From Bacteroides sp. (GTDB lineage: Bacteria; Bacteroidota; Bacteroidia; Bacteroidales; Bacteroidaceae), in NCBI GenBank assembly GCA_021202275.1, contig JAJQDI010000009.1:186001-250000 (forward strand): 64,000 nt of DNA, given 5' to 3'. Below, one piece after another: positions 18,124 through 29,800 of the stretch. The notes beneath the pieces were generated by a model. The model did no database searches. It was given only the letters and a program-made list of their open reading frames with translations, and was not told the DNA's origin. The translations under genes and the position numbers were made by a program. The first letter of the stretch is position 1; each line of letters begins with the position of its first letter.

Positions 18124-19620
18124 ATGGCAGTCTACTTAGAAAACGTATCCAAAACATTCGGAGAATACCTGCTTATCCCGGGGCTCACCACCAAAGCATG
18201 TGTACCTTCCAATGTATCCCTGAAAACACCGCTCGTTCGTCACAAGACCGGTGAACGCTCTCCCATTGAGCTGAATATCCCTGTTGTATCGGCTATCATG
18301 CAATCCGTATCGGGTCCGGACCTGGCCATCGAGCTGGCACGCAACGGAGGTCTCTCCTTTATCTTCGGTTCGCAACCGATAGACAGCCAGGCAGATATGG
18401 TACGTAAAGTAAAGAAATTCAAAGCCGGATTTGTGGTAAGTGATTCCAATGTGACTCCCGACCATACATTGGCGGATGTAGTCAGACTGATCCGACAGAC
18501 GGGACATTCGACCATCGGAGTAACCGACAACGGAAAATCAGATGGCAAACTCTTAGGCATGGTGACAAGCCGGGATTTCCGCGCTGAGAAAGATCCGCAC
18601 GATCTGAAAGTAAGTGCGTTTATGACCCCGTTCGAGAAATTGGTGGTGGGCCAACTGGGTATCAGCCTGACCGAAGCCAACCAGATCATCTGGGACCATA
18701 AACTGAATACGCTTCCCATTATAGACAAAAACCAGCGGCTGTCCTATTTCGTTTTCCGCAAAGACTACGACAGTCACAAAGAAAACCCCTACGAACTGCT
18801 GAGCGAAGATAAAAAGCTACTGGTAGGTGCCGGTATCAATACCCGCGACTACGAAGAGCGGGTTCCCGCGCTACTGGAAGCCGGGGTGGATGTACTGTGT
18901 ATCGACTCTTCCGACGGATATTCGGAATGGCAGGGCGATACACTGCGCTGGATCCGCAAGACCTACGGAGACGATGTATATGTAGGTGGCGGCAATGTGG
19001 TGGATGCGGAAGGATTCCTCTACCTGGTAGAGGCCGGAGCAGACTTTGTGAAAGTGGGTATCGGTGGTGGTTCCATCTGTATCACCCGTGAGCAGAAAGG
19101 CATCGGACGCGGACAGGCTACGGCCCTGATCGAAGTGGCAGCGGCCCGGGACGAATATTGCAGAAAAACCGGAAAATATATTCCCATCTGTAGCGACGGG
19201 GGTCTGGTACACGACTATCACATGGTACTGGCCCTGGCTATGGGAGCGGACTTCCTGATGATGGGTCGCTACTTCGCCCGCTTCGACGAATCGCCTACCA
19301 AAAAGCTGCGTATCGGCAACAACTACGTAAAAGAGTACTGGGGCGAAGGGTCGAACCGCGCGCAGAACTGGCAGCGTTACGACATGGGAGGTACGGAATC
19401 CCTCAAATTTGAAGAAGGAGTAGATAGCTACGTACCCTATGCCGGAAAGATGAAAGACAACCTGGCTCTGACGCTGGGCAAGATGAAAGCGACCATGTGC
19501 AGTTGCGGGTCCATCACCATCAAAGAACTCCAGAAAAAAGCGCGCATCACCTTAGTTTCTTCTACCAGTATCGTGGAAGGAGGCGCACATGATGTAATCC
19601 TGAAAGACAACAACCGATAA
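18124..19620 (+). CDS. guaB: IMP dehydrogenase (Bacteroidetes type)
   Basis: A 498-residue enzyme oxidising IMP to XMP with NAD+, the committed step of GMP synthesis in the cytoplasm. The TIM-barrel catalytic domain is split by two CBS domains at about residues 95-210 ([41 protein letters not shown]). The catalytic loop reads [20 protein letters not shown], with the nucleophile at Cys319. This replaces the common GIGPGSICTTR. The flap region [20 protein letters not shown] is also of the distinct type known from Bacteroidetes and Tritrichomonas foetus. It has its own promoter and a strong terminator, so it is a single-gene unit. Confidence 0.96.
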   Translation: MAVYLENVSKTFGEYLLIPGLTTKACVPSNVSLKTPLVRHKTGERSPIELNIPVVSAIMQSVSGPDLAIELARNGGLSFIFGSQPIDSQADMVRKVKKFKAGFVVSDSNVTPDHTLADVVRLIRQTGHSTIGVTDNGKSDGKLLGMVTSRDFRAEKDPHDLKVSAFMTPFEKLVVGQLGISLTEANQIIWDHKLNTLPIIDKNQRLSYFVFRKDYDSHKENPYELLSEDKKLLVGAGINTRDYEERVPALLEAGVDVLCIDSSDGYSEWQGDTLRWIRKTYGDDVYVGGGNVVDAEGFLYLVEAGADFVKVGIGGGSICITREQKGIGRGQATALIEVAAARDEYCRKTGKYIPICSDGGLVHDYHMVLALAMGADFLMMGRYFARFDESPTKKLRIGNNYVKEYWGEGSNRAQNWQRYDMGGTESLKFEEGVDSYVPYAGKMKDNLALTLGKMKATMCSCGSITIKELQKKARITLVSSTSIVEGGAHDVILKDNNR

Positions 19621-19645
19621 GTACATACAGATTAAAATCTGTCTG

Positions 19646-19685
19646 AAGGTTGCTCCCGGATCTTTTCGGGAGCAACCTTTTTTCA
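19646..19685 (+). terminator. Rho-independent terminator of guaB
   Basis: AAGGTTGCTCCCG and CGGGAGCAACCTT form a perfect stem with an 8-base loop, followed by a T run. It lies 25 bases after the guaB stop codon. Confidence 0.92.
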
Positions 19686-19851
19686 TAAATCATTTCCCGG
19701 AAGAACATTCCCTTTCCCGCAGAAGGCAACTAAAGAAATACTTTTCCATCTATCGTTGCGGAAATTTCTTACTTATAGTTTTTTTATTTTTTCGACCTAT
19801 AAGCGACAAATATCCCTTACGGAAAAGTGATCTATCCGGGGTACAATGTGA

Positions 19852-19880
19852 AAGCGATCTCTACACCTGAGAGATCGCTT
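19852..19880 (-). terminator. Hairpin downstream of the response regulator gene
   Basis: AAGCGATCTCT and AGAGATCGCTT are perfect 11-bp arms with a 7-base loop. The position, 37 bases beyond the minus-strand stop codon, fits a terminator, although the T tract is weak. Confidence 0.5.
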
Positions 19881-19916
19881 CATCTATACATAGTAATCAG
19901 AGTCCATATACAACGA

Positions 19917-20618
19917 TCAGCTCTGATCATTCACACAGATCCCTACTCCTTTGATCACTTTGATCTCTACCCTGGGATCATCGGCCAGTTTTTTCCGCAA
20001 TTTACTGATAAATACATCCAGACTGCGGGAAGCAAAATAGTCATTTCCTTCCGTATTCCAGAACTTCTCCAGAATGGCTTCCCGGCGCACGATCTGTCCC
20101 TTGTTCTGACACAGGGTACGGAGTACTTCCGCTTCACGCGAAGTCAGTGTAACCACCGTTCCCGACGTATGACGAAGAGAAGCATGATCCGCATCCAATG
20201 TATACTCCCCGATCTTCAACAGGTTGCTTTCGTTACGGGACGAAATATTGTTTTTCAGTTTCAGAACTCCCTGGATATGTGCATCCAGCTCTTCCGGGAT
20301 AAACGGTTTTTTGATGTAGTTATTTGCTCCGATCCGGTATCCGGCCGTTACATCTTTGGGAGAAATACGAGCAGAAGCCAGTAGTATGGGAGTATCCGTA
20401 TCTGTCTGCCGGATACGTTCCACCATCTGATAGCCATCCATCACCGGCATCTCTATATCCGAAATAATAATGTCCGGAGCATGTTCTTTCCACATCTGCA
20501 GACCCTCTTTCCCATTGGAAGCGGTAATCACTTCGTATCCCCCGATCACATCCTCCAATCCTCCCTGTATAATATAAGAGAGATTCGGATCATCTTCTAC
20601 CAACAAAAGCTTTATCAT
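19917..20618 (-). CDS. OmpR-family response regulator (orphan)
   Basis: A 233-residue two-component response regulator. The receiver domain has the acidic pocket VEDD (residues 7-10), the phosphoacceptor Asp54 in IISDIEMPVMDG, and the conserved Lys in NYIKKPF. The C-terminal winged helix is OmpR/PhoB type (TLTSREAEVLRTLCQNKGQIVRREAILEKFW, then SLDVFISKLRKKL). It resembles RprY-like regulators of Bacteroides. No histidine kinase gene is adjacent in this window, so its partner must be encoded elsewhere. Target genes are unknown. Confidence 0.93.
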   Translation of the reverse strand: MIKLLLVEDDPNLSYIIQGGLEDVIGGYEVITASNGKEGLQMWKEHAPDIIISDIEMPVMDGYQMVERIRQTDTDTPILLASARISPKDVTAGYRIGANNYIKKPFIPEELDAHIQGVLKLKNNISSRNESNLLKIGEYTLDADHASLRHTSGTVVTLTSREAEVLRTLCQNKGQIVRREAILEKFWNTEGNDYFASRSLDVFISKLRKKLADDPRVEIKVIKGVGICVNDQS

Positions 20619-20909
20619 ATTTCTTGTATTTCAGTAAAGTATTCGTCTGTACCAATTGTACGGTCTTTAGAACCATACCGCTATACGTGCATGAAAGTTT
20701 CTTTCATTTTATACATAGCTATCGCAAATATACATACAAATAAACAATGATTTTACAGAAAAAGATAACTTTTATATCATCAAAATGGGATTTTTTCTCT
20801 CTTTTCTATTTTATCCTTTCTGCCAGGATATCCTCCGGACCGGGTGGAGAGGGAATTCTGTTAACCTAAAATTAACGTACAGATAACATATCCGCACCTA
20901 TCTACCAAG

Positions 20910-20917
20910 TACCTTTG
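20910..20917 (+). promoter_or_regulatory. -7 box of the small membrane protein gene
   Basis: TACCTTTG matches TAnnTTTG, 54 bases before the ATG at 20972. It is the main support for the short gene and its start. Confidence 0.6.
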
Positions 20918-20971
20918 CAGGTAGATAAGATCATTCTCCTGGCTGCACGAGGTGATCTGTATACAATCCCT

Positions 20972-21121
20972 ATGAATAAAGAGATACTTCTTGTACTTGT
21001 ATTGCTACTGATCCTATCCGGATTGGTCTGGTCCTTCGTTAGCAATCAGCTGCTGATTCCTTTTATTCTGTTGTTCCTGGGCTTTATCTTACTTCTCATT
21101 ACGATCTTCACCAAAGAATAG
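20972..21121 (+). CDS. Small two-helix membrane protein (49 aa)
   Basis: A 49-residue protein made almost entirely of two hydrophobic helices joined by a short turn (LLVLVLLLILSGLVWSFVSNQ, then LIPFILLFLGFILLLITIF), ending TKE. A frame starting further upstream is open, but the -7 box at 20910 would place it outside the transcript, so the ATG at 20972 is preferred. The gene stands alone between the response regulator (divergent) and the PepSY-like gene (convergent). I do not recognise a family; it could regulate a membrane complex or be a toxin-like peptide. Confidence 0.6.
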   Translation: MNKEILLVLVLLLILSGLVWSFVSNQLLIPFILLFLGFILLLITIFTKE

Positions 21122-21279
21122 GGTCTCTGAAAGCCGACCCTCACCCAGACAGACATCCTATGGCTAAGAAAAACGTCTGTGCTTTATAAGAAAAGAGAGA
21201 TGCCAGGGATCTCATTACACCCGGATCTCTCCTTTTCTATGCTTTCAGCATCCATCGTTTCTGAAAAAATGAGCAGGAA

Positions 21280-21774
21280 TTATTTGGGCCAGTGACTGTC
21301 ACTGCTGTTGGTCACATCTTTTGTATCGACCCGTTCTCCACCGATAGTATAGAACAGTTGCATCTCCTTCTTCTTCTCTTCCACTTCGATCACATACAAC
21401 GTAGCATGTGCTGCATATTCCAGCATATCCACATCATCTACTCTCCAGCTACCGTATTCACCGGTTTTATGCGAAGCAGTCACAGCTGCCGGCAGCTCCG
21501 AATAAAGCAGATCGGTCTCTGTCATTTTCCAGGTAGCATCTACATCGAACCAGGCTTCTTTTTCCTTTCCGTCCATATGGAAATCGGCCACAAAATAATT
21601 GCCTTTTTTCTCCCATTTCACACGATCGGCACCGGGATACGTAGCTGTTAAAGCTTTTTCAAAAGCAGCACCGGGCGAATGAATGTCATTCCCATCCTCT
21701 GGAACAATAATAGAATGTCTCCATATAAGATCCGGGTAAAAACAAAAAAAAGAGAGTAAATAAAGACTTCTCAT
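21280..21774 (-). CDS. PepSY-like (DUF2874) domain protein
   Basis: A 164-residue protein with a hydrophobic N-terminus (MRSLYLLSFFCFYPDLIW) that could be an export signal. It has two PepSY-like units: AAFEKALTATYPGADRVKWEKKGNYFVADFHMDGKEKEAWFDVDATW is typical of the Bacteroidetes BLIP-like/PepSY_like family, and YAAHATLYVIEVEEKKKEMQLFY follows in the second. Family members are small periplasmic or surface proteins of unknown role. It lies 36 bp downstream of the tail-fibre-like gene on the same strand, which may be coincidental. Confidence 0.75.
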   Translation of the reverse strand: MRSLYLLSFFCFYPDLIWRHSIIVPEDGNDIHSPGAAFEKALTATYPGADRVKWEKKGNYFVADFHMDGKEKEAWFDVDATWKMTETDLLYSELPAAVTASHKTGEYGSWRVDDVDMLEYAAHATLYVIEVEEKKKEMQLFYTIGGERVDTKDVTNSSDSHWPK

Positions 21775-21810
21775 TTACTCTCTCATTGTCCAGATCTCTG
21801 ACAGGGTCTA

Positions 21811-23814
21811 TTATTTTAATAGCGAATTATTCTTTCTATCCCTGATATCTATATTTCCCATCATTTTTATTTCCAGTTCACCGTTATTGCTGCGAGCATA
21901 AATATAATCACTGGGTCCCCAGTAAGAATAGAATCCATCCGCTCCTATGACCGTACATTGCTGGGAAAATTCTCCTGTCACAGAAACTTCATATCTGATA
22001 TCCAGATATGCGTCTATGGAGACAGTATCAATTACCGAATTGTAGTCGAGTCTGGCAGTCATATCAAATCTTATCTGATAGCGACCTGCATTGTCAATAT
22101 TAAAAGTAATTTCTCCTTCCGGATCTACAGTATAACTTTTAACAACAGTATTATTATTCGCATCAATCAGGGATAGTCTGATAACCTGTGTGATCTGTCC
22201 TCTGGGATGCACATTGATCTGAGTATCACTCTCATATTTCCATTTAATTGTTGTACTACATCCGGCACTTACAGAGAATACTTTGGTAGAGCAAAAGCTT
22301 GAAAGTGTTTGTACCTGTTCATCACTTGGCCAGGATGGATTACCATTTACCTCTTTATAAGTAATATATAAGTCTCCCCCCATGAAGTTAGTAACATCTT
22401 TGTTCAACAGAGTTTCAAAGTACTCTCCTCCCATACTGGACAAATTACTAAGTGGTTCCCGTGTAACCCGGATCCGCGTCTTACCACCCGAATCCGTCCC
22501 TACGATCTCTCCATCCCTGATCAGGAGCTCTCCGATATTCCCGCTGCTTGCTGTAATCTTGCCGGTGATATCTGCATTCACAGCTTTGATCCTACCCAGT
22601 GTATCGATCTTTACATTGTCATTAAATGAAGCAGCTCCTGTAAGGGTGATCTTATTTCCCTGAATAGACACCCCTTCCGTACTGGCATTGATAGCAGATA
22701 TTATATTATCCTGCCCATTGAGTATGGTTGCTTTCCAGGACTCCGCCGTTTGTTCTACTACGGAGGAGACCACACTTGTGACCTTTTCTTCTACTCCATC
22801 TATAGCCTCTTCCACTGCCTTCTCGGTGGCCTGACTAAGGGTCTGCGAGAATTTATCCGCAGTGTTTATCACTTCATTGGTATATGTAACAACCGTCTCC
22901 GTATAGTCATGAGCCCTGTCGGCCTCCTCCGCTGCCTGATCGGCATATTTCGCTGCCTGACCGGCACTCTGTGCTGCCTCCTCCACATATCTTCTGGTCT
23001 CTTCTATTTTGGAAGAGATCTCTCCCTCACGTACCTCAAAGCGGGTACTGATCTCTTCGATCTCCTCGTCCATACTTTTGTTGGTACTCTCCAGGATAAA
23101 ATGTCCGCGCAGGATCACCCCATCGGCTATCAGTCCAAACCATTTTTTCATTCCTCCGATGGCATGCACCGCCCAGGAAGGGAAAAGTCCCAGATCGGCT
23201 TTCCCCAATACACACTTTACATGGTCCGGATCGTCCAGTGCCGCGAACGAGTTGATCCCGTCGAAAAAATACTGGCAATTGGTTCGCGAAGAAAGTTTGA
23301 TAAAAGACTGTCTGTCGGTATCAAAGACATTTCCTACCCGCACGATCACCATGTAACGATGAGGAAAACTTCCCTCTTCGCATTGCACCACCATAGACTG
23401 ATCTTCACCACCGGGGTCTTCCTGTACTGTCATTTTCTGCACCGAATAGATCACCCCACTATTCCCCGGACTGTGGTAATATCCCTGCAACAGATCGCCG
23501 TCGCAGAAAGGATTCAGATCTCCTTCGCGCAGATCCAGATAAATGGTATAAGTCCCGTCGGCATTCTCTACTGCCGACGCGATCTTTCCGTTGCTTGTCA
23601 GTACCTCTTCATCTTCCGTCACCCGGATCCGGTTGTAAACATATTCATTGGTCACCAGTTTGTCCCGGACATAGATGGACTTGAATTCCGCGTCTCCACT
23701 GTTCTGTATCATCCATCCGGACACACCGGACACAAACGTACTTACATATTCTCCGGCTTTTTTCGCTGCCGAGCAGAGAAAGCCATAAAAACCTGAATTG
23801 GATAATATACTCAT
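21811..23814 (-). CDS. Phage tail-fibre/tail-tip-like protein
   Basis: A 667-residue protein with the layout of a phage tail-tip or fibre protein. The N-terminus (to about residue 240) has an LTSNG/AVENADGTYTIYLDL segment of the kind seen in siphophage minor structural proteins. A coiled coil rich in Glu and Ala follows at about 248-360 (EEISTRFEVREGEISSKIEE, AAQSAGQAAKYADQAAEEAD). Then comes a repetitive beta segment (GNKITLTGAASFNDNVKIDT, ADITGKITASSGNIGELLI) and a C-terminal beta domain that probably binds a receptor. It lies 20 bp downstream of the giant tail protein gene and is surely cotranscribed with it. No capsid, portal, terminase, tape-measure or integrase gene is nearby. Confidence 0.78.
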   Translation of the reverse strand: MSILSNSGFYGFLCSAAKKAGEYVSTFVSGVSGWMIQNSGDAEFKSIYVRDKLVTNEYVYNRIRVTEDEEVLTSNGKIASAVENADGTYTIYLDLREGDLNPFCDGDLLQGYYHSPGNSGVIYSVQKMTVQEDPGGEDQSMVVQCEEGSFPHRYMVIVRVGNVFDTDRQSFIKLSSRTNCQYFFDGINSFAALDDPDHVKCVLGKADLGLFPSWAVHAIGGMKKWFGLIADGVILRGHFILESTNKSMDEEIEEISTRFEVREGEISSKIEETRRYVEEAAQSAGQAAKYADQAAEEADRAHDYTETVVTYTNEVINTADKFSQTLSQATEKAVEEAIDGVEEKVTSVVSSVVEQTAESWKATILNGQDNIISAINASTEGVSIQGNKITLTGAASFNDNVKIDTLGRIKAVNADITGKITASSGNIGELLIRDGEIVGTDSGGKTRIRVTREPLSNLSSMGGEYFETLLNKDVTNFMGGDLYITYKEVNGNPSWPSDEQVQTLSSFCSTKVFSVSAGCSTTIKWKYESDTQINVHPRGQITQVIRLSLIDANNNTVVKSYTVDPEGEITFNIDNAGRYQIRFDMTARLDYNSVIDTVSIDAYLDIRYEVSVTGEFSQQCTVIGADGFYSYWGPSDYIYARSNNGELEIKMMGNIDIRDRKNNSLLK

Positions 23815-23834
23815 TGTTTTCTCTCCTTTCTTTA

Positions 23835-26800
23835 TTATTCTTTGTAGGTTGACATAGGTTTCATGCGGGAAGCATACTGCTTGTAAGACTCATGATTGCA
23901 ATAGATATCATAGGCTTCATCGGGCACATAAATGGTCGCGGGATTATCAGCCAACGCTCCGTATCCATGCGCAGGGGGCTCCACAGCTTCCAGCAAGATC
24001 GTTTCCAGGCTATCGCAATTCCGGAGTATACCTATTCCCAGAGATCTCACATGGGGTCCCATTCTGAAAAATCTCAGGGAAGGCATATGGGCAAAAGCAT
24101 ATCCTTCTATCGTTTCCAACGCATCCGGCAGATAGGCAGATTCCAATCCGGCATATTCAAACGCATTTCCATAAATTTCTTTCAAAGTAACCGGGAATCT
24201 GAGTTCTTTCAGGTTGATACACGATTTAAAGGCAGAGCCTTTGATCAGATCGTAGGTATCCGGAATGTCTACATGCTCCAGAGAAACACATTCCAGGAAC
24301 ATGGTATATCCGATATAGGCATAGGGTCTGTCGCGCTCTTCGTCTTTCTTCAGATTCTCAGGCAGGCACACACTCTTCAAAGAAGAAGCGTTGCGGAAGA
24401 TGTCTTCATAGTAATAATATACATTTTCAAAATGCCTGAACTCATCGAAAGACACCACATCGGGATTGTCTTTGAATCCAAGCCCGATATTTTCATACGC
24501 TTTTGCTTCCTCCTCATCAATCTCGCCGTTGCGATTGGTGTCCCATTTGCCCAGAAAGAACTCTTTCACCACCGGATCAGCAAACTTGATACACATATAC
24601 TGGTAGTTGATCTTCAGTTCCGGGAATGTCTCTGTCAATACATCGTAATCTACCCGATACACAACCGGAACGTTACACACTCCCGTCACCACTGCGGTGG
24701 GAATATCGTTGCCATTCTCACCGATCCCTCCCATCTGTGCCAGTCGCGCCAGGAGATCCGCACTACCTGCGGAACCCTCTACATGGATCAGCCTTACCCG
24801 TTCCAGAGTGGGTTTGTCGTATTCCAGACACCGCGCCAACAGGGCAAACGTATCGATCGGTGTATGTTCCAGGACCAGGCTCGACAATTGAGCCACTCCT
24901 TCTATGCTGAAACCCTCCTGTGTGAGACTGGTCTGATTGCGCATAGTAAGACTGCGTATCGTATCCGGCAACTGCAACACCCGCAAACTTCCCCCATTGG
25001 CAAGCACCACTCCGGTAATGGCCGATCCGCGTGCATACACCTCTTCGATATTCTCACACCCCGATACATCCAGCGGTTGCGTCAGCTCCGGACAGTTCAT
25101 TACATTCAGCCTGCGAAGCATCTTGTTGTTGCCCACCTCCAGGGTTTTGAGGTTGGTATTGCGGTAACCCGGCAGGTCACTGCCCACGATCAGTTCCTCC
25201 AGACGCACCGCTTTGGAGACATCTATCGTATTGGCATACTTACCGGAAAGATCGCCCAGCGATTTCAGCCGGCTGGCTCCGTAGATAATGGTCTCAGTAT
25301 CGTTGAGTGTCTGTCCGACAGGTGCCTGGATCACCGTCACCTTTCCTCTTTCGGCCCGTACACTGCTGGTACCGTACGATCCGTACCTGACCTTGAGGTA
25401 CTGATCCGCGTACGGGATCAGTGCGAAATCCGGATCCGGAGCCACTCCGGTCCAGTCGGTGGGCGTATACAGACGCATGGTGGCGTAGTCGCTCACGTAG
25501 TTACCGGTGTTGTATTTGGAGTCCATATAGCGGAAACGGTTGTAGAGCCACCATTTCCGGTGCTCCGCGCGGCTTCCCTGCAACGCGTACAGATAGGCAC
25601 CTGTATATATAAACTCATTGGTACCGTAGTCGTAGAACCCATGTATCAGCGGATCGATGTATTTGTACTTTCCGTCGGCATTATAGATCGCCTCGCACCA
25701 CCGGTCGCTCTGTTCGGTATTGAGGACATCTATTACCTTTTCGTAAGACACCAGATCCTCTACACGCAGTTTGCGATACAACGCCTCCAGTTCGTCCGCG
25801 TACGCCTCTTCCATATTTTTCCAGAGTTCCGAACTCTCCCCGTTAAAGACATCCTGTGTGCCGATGCGATCGTGATACTCCACATTGTAGCTGAAAGCGA
25901 TATCCCCTTCGTTATTGATACCGCAAACGGTATCGTTGTCGTAGAAGATAGGATACCAGAGTGTACCGTCCCAGGTGGCGAAGAACATATTCTTGGCACG
26001 CTGGTCTACCATGGCAAACAGTTCGGTGATCACATAGTAAGCCAACAAAAAATCCACATCGAAATACTCCGCGCATTCCCTTTTGAAACGTGCGGGATCT
26101 CCGTTGACAGAGACGATCCAGTCTGTCAGCCGTTTGAAACGGACAGGGATCTTTCCGGCCTCGTATTCCGCATTGAGGTCGTCATCATCCGGATGCCGCG
26201 CTTCGAAGTCATTGAGCCACTCGGGAACACCTTCGGCATCTAAGCGGCTGTAGTCGGATTCGGTAAACAGCACCCTGCCGGAAGTGTTGTTGCAGAACTC
26301 CCAGCACTCCGCCGTGTCGTCAAACCCGAAGGTCTCCGACGTACTCTTGTCGTTGTTGAAATTGTATTTCCCTACAAATTCCAGGGGAGCCTCTTCGGAT
26401 GCCTTGTGGAAGATGGCAATAGGAAATCCGTCTACCGTGGTACGTACCCGCTCATCCTTCTTCTGCGGAGGGGTCAGGTAGCCCAACTTTTTCAACAGGT
26501 CGTTGATGAGCTTGGCCATACCCGTGTTGTGTGTGCCCGAACTCTCGGCGAAGTCTGCTTTCTGACAGAATGTATCCACAGCAATACTCTCTTTCCGCAA
26601 CTGATACTTCGCCTGCTGCGAGCCACTCTCCGTCAGGGTGACTCCACTGCGTAATTTGGTCTTATAGTTTTTCCGCGGATAATACTGGGAAGAGGTTCCC
26701 TGTACATCTATCTGTACATTCTCCGCGGTGAAAGATTTTGAAGGATCTTCCTGATTCTCATACGTCACGGAAATGGTCTTTTTATCTCCCTTGTAGTTGG

Positions 26801-29800
26801 GCAAATCTCCGATGAAAGTGAGGCAAGGCAATTGTTGCGCCACCAGGTTGTATACAATATCTCCATAGGCATCAAATATCTGATTGCGATCGAAAAGCCT
26901 CATCTTCTTCTCCATATCGTCCATATCCGCGATGTAGTTGTTCAGGATCTGATACTGATTCAGGTTGTTGTTATAGACCCGGATGTTGTACAGGTCTACC
27001 GTGCAATGTTCGCTGCCGATAGTAATGCCTACCGGATTGACCTGCGCGAAGCTGTCATTTACCGGATACTGCACCACCCCGGAAATAATCCCGTTGATGT
27101 AGGTATAGATCAGTCGGTTCTCCGCGGATTCCTCGATAACAAAAGAGATACGTACCCGTTCTTCTTCCTTGAACTGCACCTCCACCGATGTCTGCGTACT
27201 GGCAAACAAGGCACGCTGTGGGGTGATCTCAATCCCTTTTCCATTGTCCCAGCAACTGGCCAATACCGCGTCGTAGTCTGTTACATTGCTGGTGATAAAC
27301 TCAAACTCGATCGTCTTACCGTTGATACGTAGATCTCTGGAAAACAACAGGTAAGGGATCTCTACACGCGCGTCTCCCGACACACGCAGCATCACATTTC
27401 CCTGTTCATCCGGTATCCAGCCATTGGTAGAGAAATTGAAACCAACCAACTGAGCGGCGATATCTTTATATTTCCACTCCTGCCGGTTCGTCTCGCTGTT
27501 GCTACGCCCCATGGAAGTAAGATACAGTTCCAGATCTTCCGTCTCTGCTCCCGCGCTGATCTCAGACTCTTTTATCTGTAACGGGAAACTCTTCACTGCC
27601 TCCCCACAGGCAATGGAAAGAGTGACCTGGCCCGACTGTGATACCCGATAGCTCCACTGTTGCAGGGTACGCTCTACCTGAAGGGTAGAAACCATTTCTC
27701 CATCCACCGCTAAGGTCACATCGGCCACATAAGAAGCCGGATGGTATACCAGATAAGGAATAAGTAAGGTATTGTACTGCATCACCTCCGTTTCACGGAA
27801 TGAGGAAGCGATCACAGGGGTCATATTACCCGCTTCCAGACAGATGATCTCATAAAAAAGATGATTACTTTCTATCGTAGCTCCACTCACCTCCGCTGAA
27901 ATATAGACCTCCAGCGAATGACTTCCGTGAGACTGAGCGGGAATGGTGTAGGTTTGCTGGCGGTTGGTAACCGAGGTGACCGCGGCAGCGATCTCTTCTC
28001 CGTCTACCACAAAATGGACTGTCTTTTCCAACGCGCCTACAGGTGTATACTTGTAAGAGATGCTACCGGTGAACACCTGCGACTCATCGAACGTGGAGGA
28101 GATAGAGACACTGATGGCGTCAATGGCATAAGTGAGTTTGCGGGTAGTTCCGTAACTGTCTGTTACCTCTACCACTAAGGTATTGGTACCCAGAATGAGG
28201 TAGGAACCCACCTCGAACGAATTTTCTCCCTGAGGAATGGTGCCGGCTGCCACCCGCTTTCCGTTCACGGTATACACCACTGTACCGGCACCGGTCTCTT
28301 CATCGTCCACTGTAGAAGAAAAGTGGTACACGATCTGCACACTGTTGCCGTAAGACACCGTAGTGACCCCATCGGATACAAACGTGAGCCTCACCACACT
28401 GGATGCTCCCAACGAGTTGGCACTGACCGGATAGAGAACCCCGTTGCGCATCTCAAAGGCATATTTCCCATTGGCCAACGTATCGAACGTACCATCTACA
28501 TTGTCCAACTCGCCCAGCGTCGCACCATCCATCCCTCCGGAAGAGGTGACCTCCCGGATGGCGTCACTCATTATCAGTGAAGCCGCTTCTGCCTCTTCAA
28601 GAATGTTCCGGGAGACGATGGAAGTATCTTCTTCCCTCTCTACGATCGCGTCCGACACCACCTTCCGGTTCATAAATGAAGTAGAAGAAGAACGCACAGT
28701 GATGCCTTCTTCAAAAGTGATGTGCCCCATTGCGAAATCATCGCGTTTGCGGGAAAGGAAATCCAGCTGAGTGCGCGTAGCGGAAAATACATTGCGATCT
28801 GTAGGGAGGGTCGTGTCTGTCTTCCCGATCACATATACTCCCGAACCCGTACCGCCATAGATCTGTCCTTTATAGACCAATTCGTCTACCTTACTTTCCA
28901 GATCTCCCAGACGGGAATATTGTGTGGTATCTCCCACCGTATAGGTCACCTCATAGATATTGTCCAGACTCTTTTCAAAACCATAGATTCGGGATTCGCG
29001 CCCCTCTTCCAGGAATACAGGATGCACCAGTGTCACCTTATCACCAATATCCAGATCAGCTATAGGGATGCCCTCGTCTCTGTCGTCCTCGTACTCCATC
29101 AGGCGGATCGGATTCATCTTACAGGTATATACAGAAGGATCTCTACGCGATTTCTCTATATATTCCTTTGCCTTCTCCAGCAATTTATTCTCCGCATCTT
29201 CCACCATGGCAGACACCAGTGTAGCATCGTAGCCGTAAAGTACATATTCATCTCCCTCTCCGGGTGCCAGAGATTCGGAAGGAAGCGGAATACCGTAGTC
29301 CTCACTCCGCACGATCTCATATACCTGAGCTTCCGGTCTCCAGTTGCCGGAGGCATCTTTCTCAGCTTCCGCTGCCGGGTTGAATGCTACGCCAAAGTCC
29401 ATTCCGTTGAGTGCACCGGACTGAAAGACGATACGCAATTCCTGATTGTCCAGCACATACGCTTTGGAAAAGAAGAATGCCGGGTCCGAATTGCGGAAAC
29501 GATAGGCTTTCCAGGGGCGGGTCACCGTGCCTGTCTCTGTTTCTATCTCCTCCGTATAGTCTACTGTAGTCACCTCTCCGAGGGTATCTGTACGATGTGG
29601 ATAGACATCGTCAAAGATCACCACATCTTCCACAGCCTCTTCTTCGGTCATATCTTCCCAGGCATCGATGTGATCGATCCCGGCAGGTAGCATGAGCCTC
29701 TTTTCCACCACTCCTTCCACCACCAGTGCTTCGTTCTGCGGACGGTAGTTGAGCGGCAGGTTGCGCGCGGAACCGAACGCGTAGATACGTGTAGCATAGT

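Noticed and set aside
23892..26243. 783-codon plus-strand frame
   Set aside because: It is the antisense shadow of the giant tail-like gene and has no family features.
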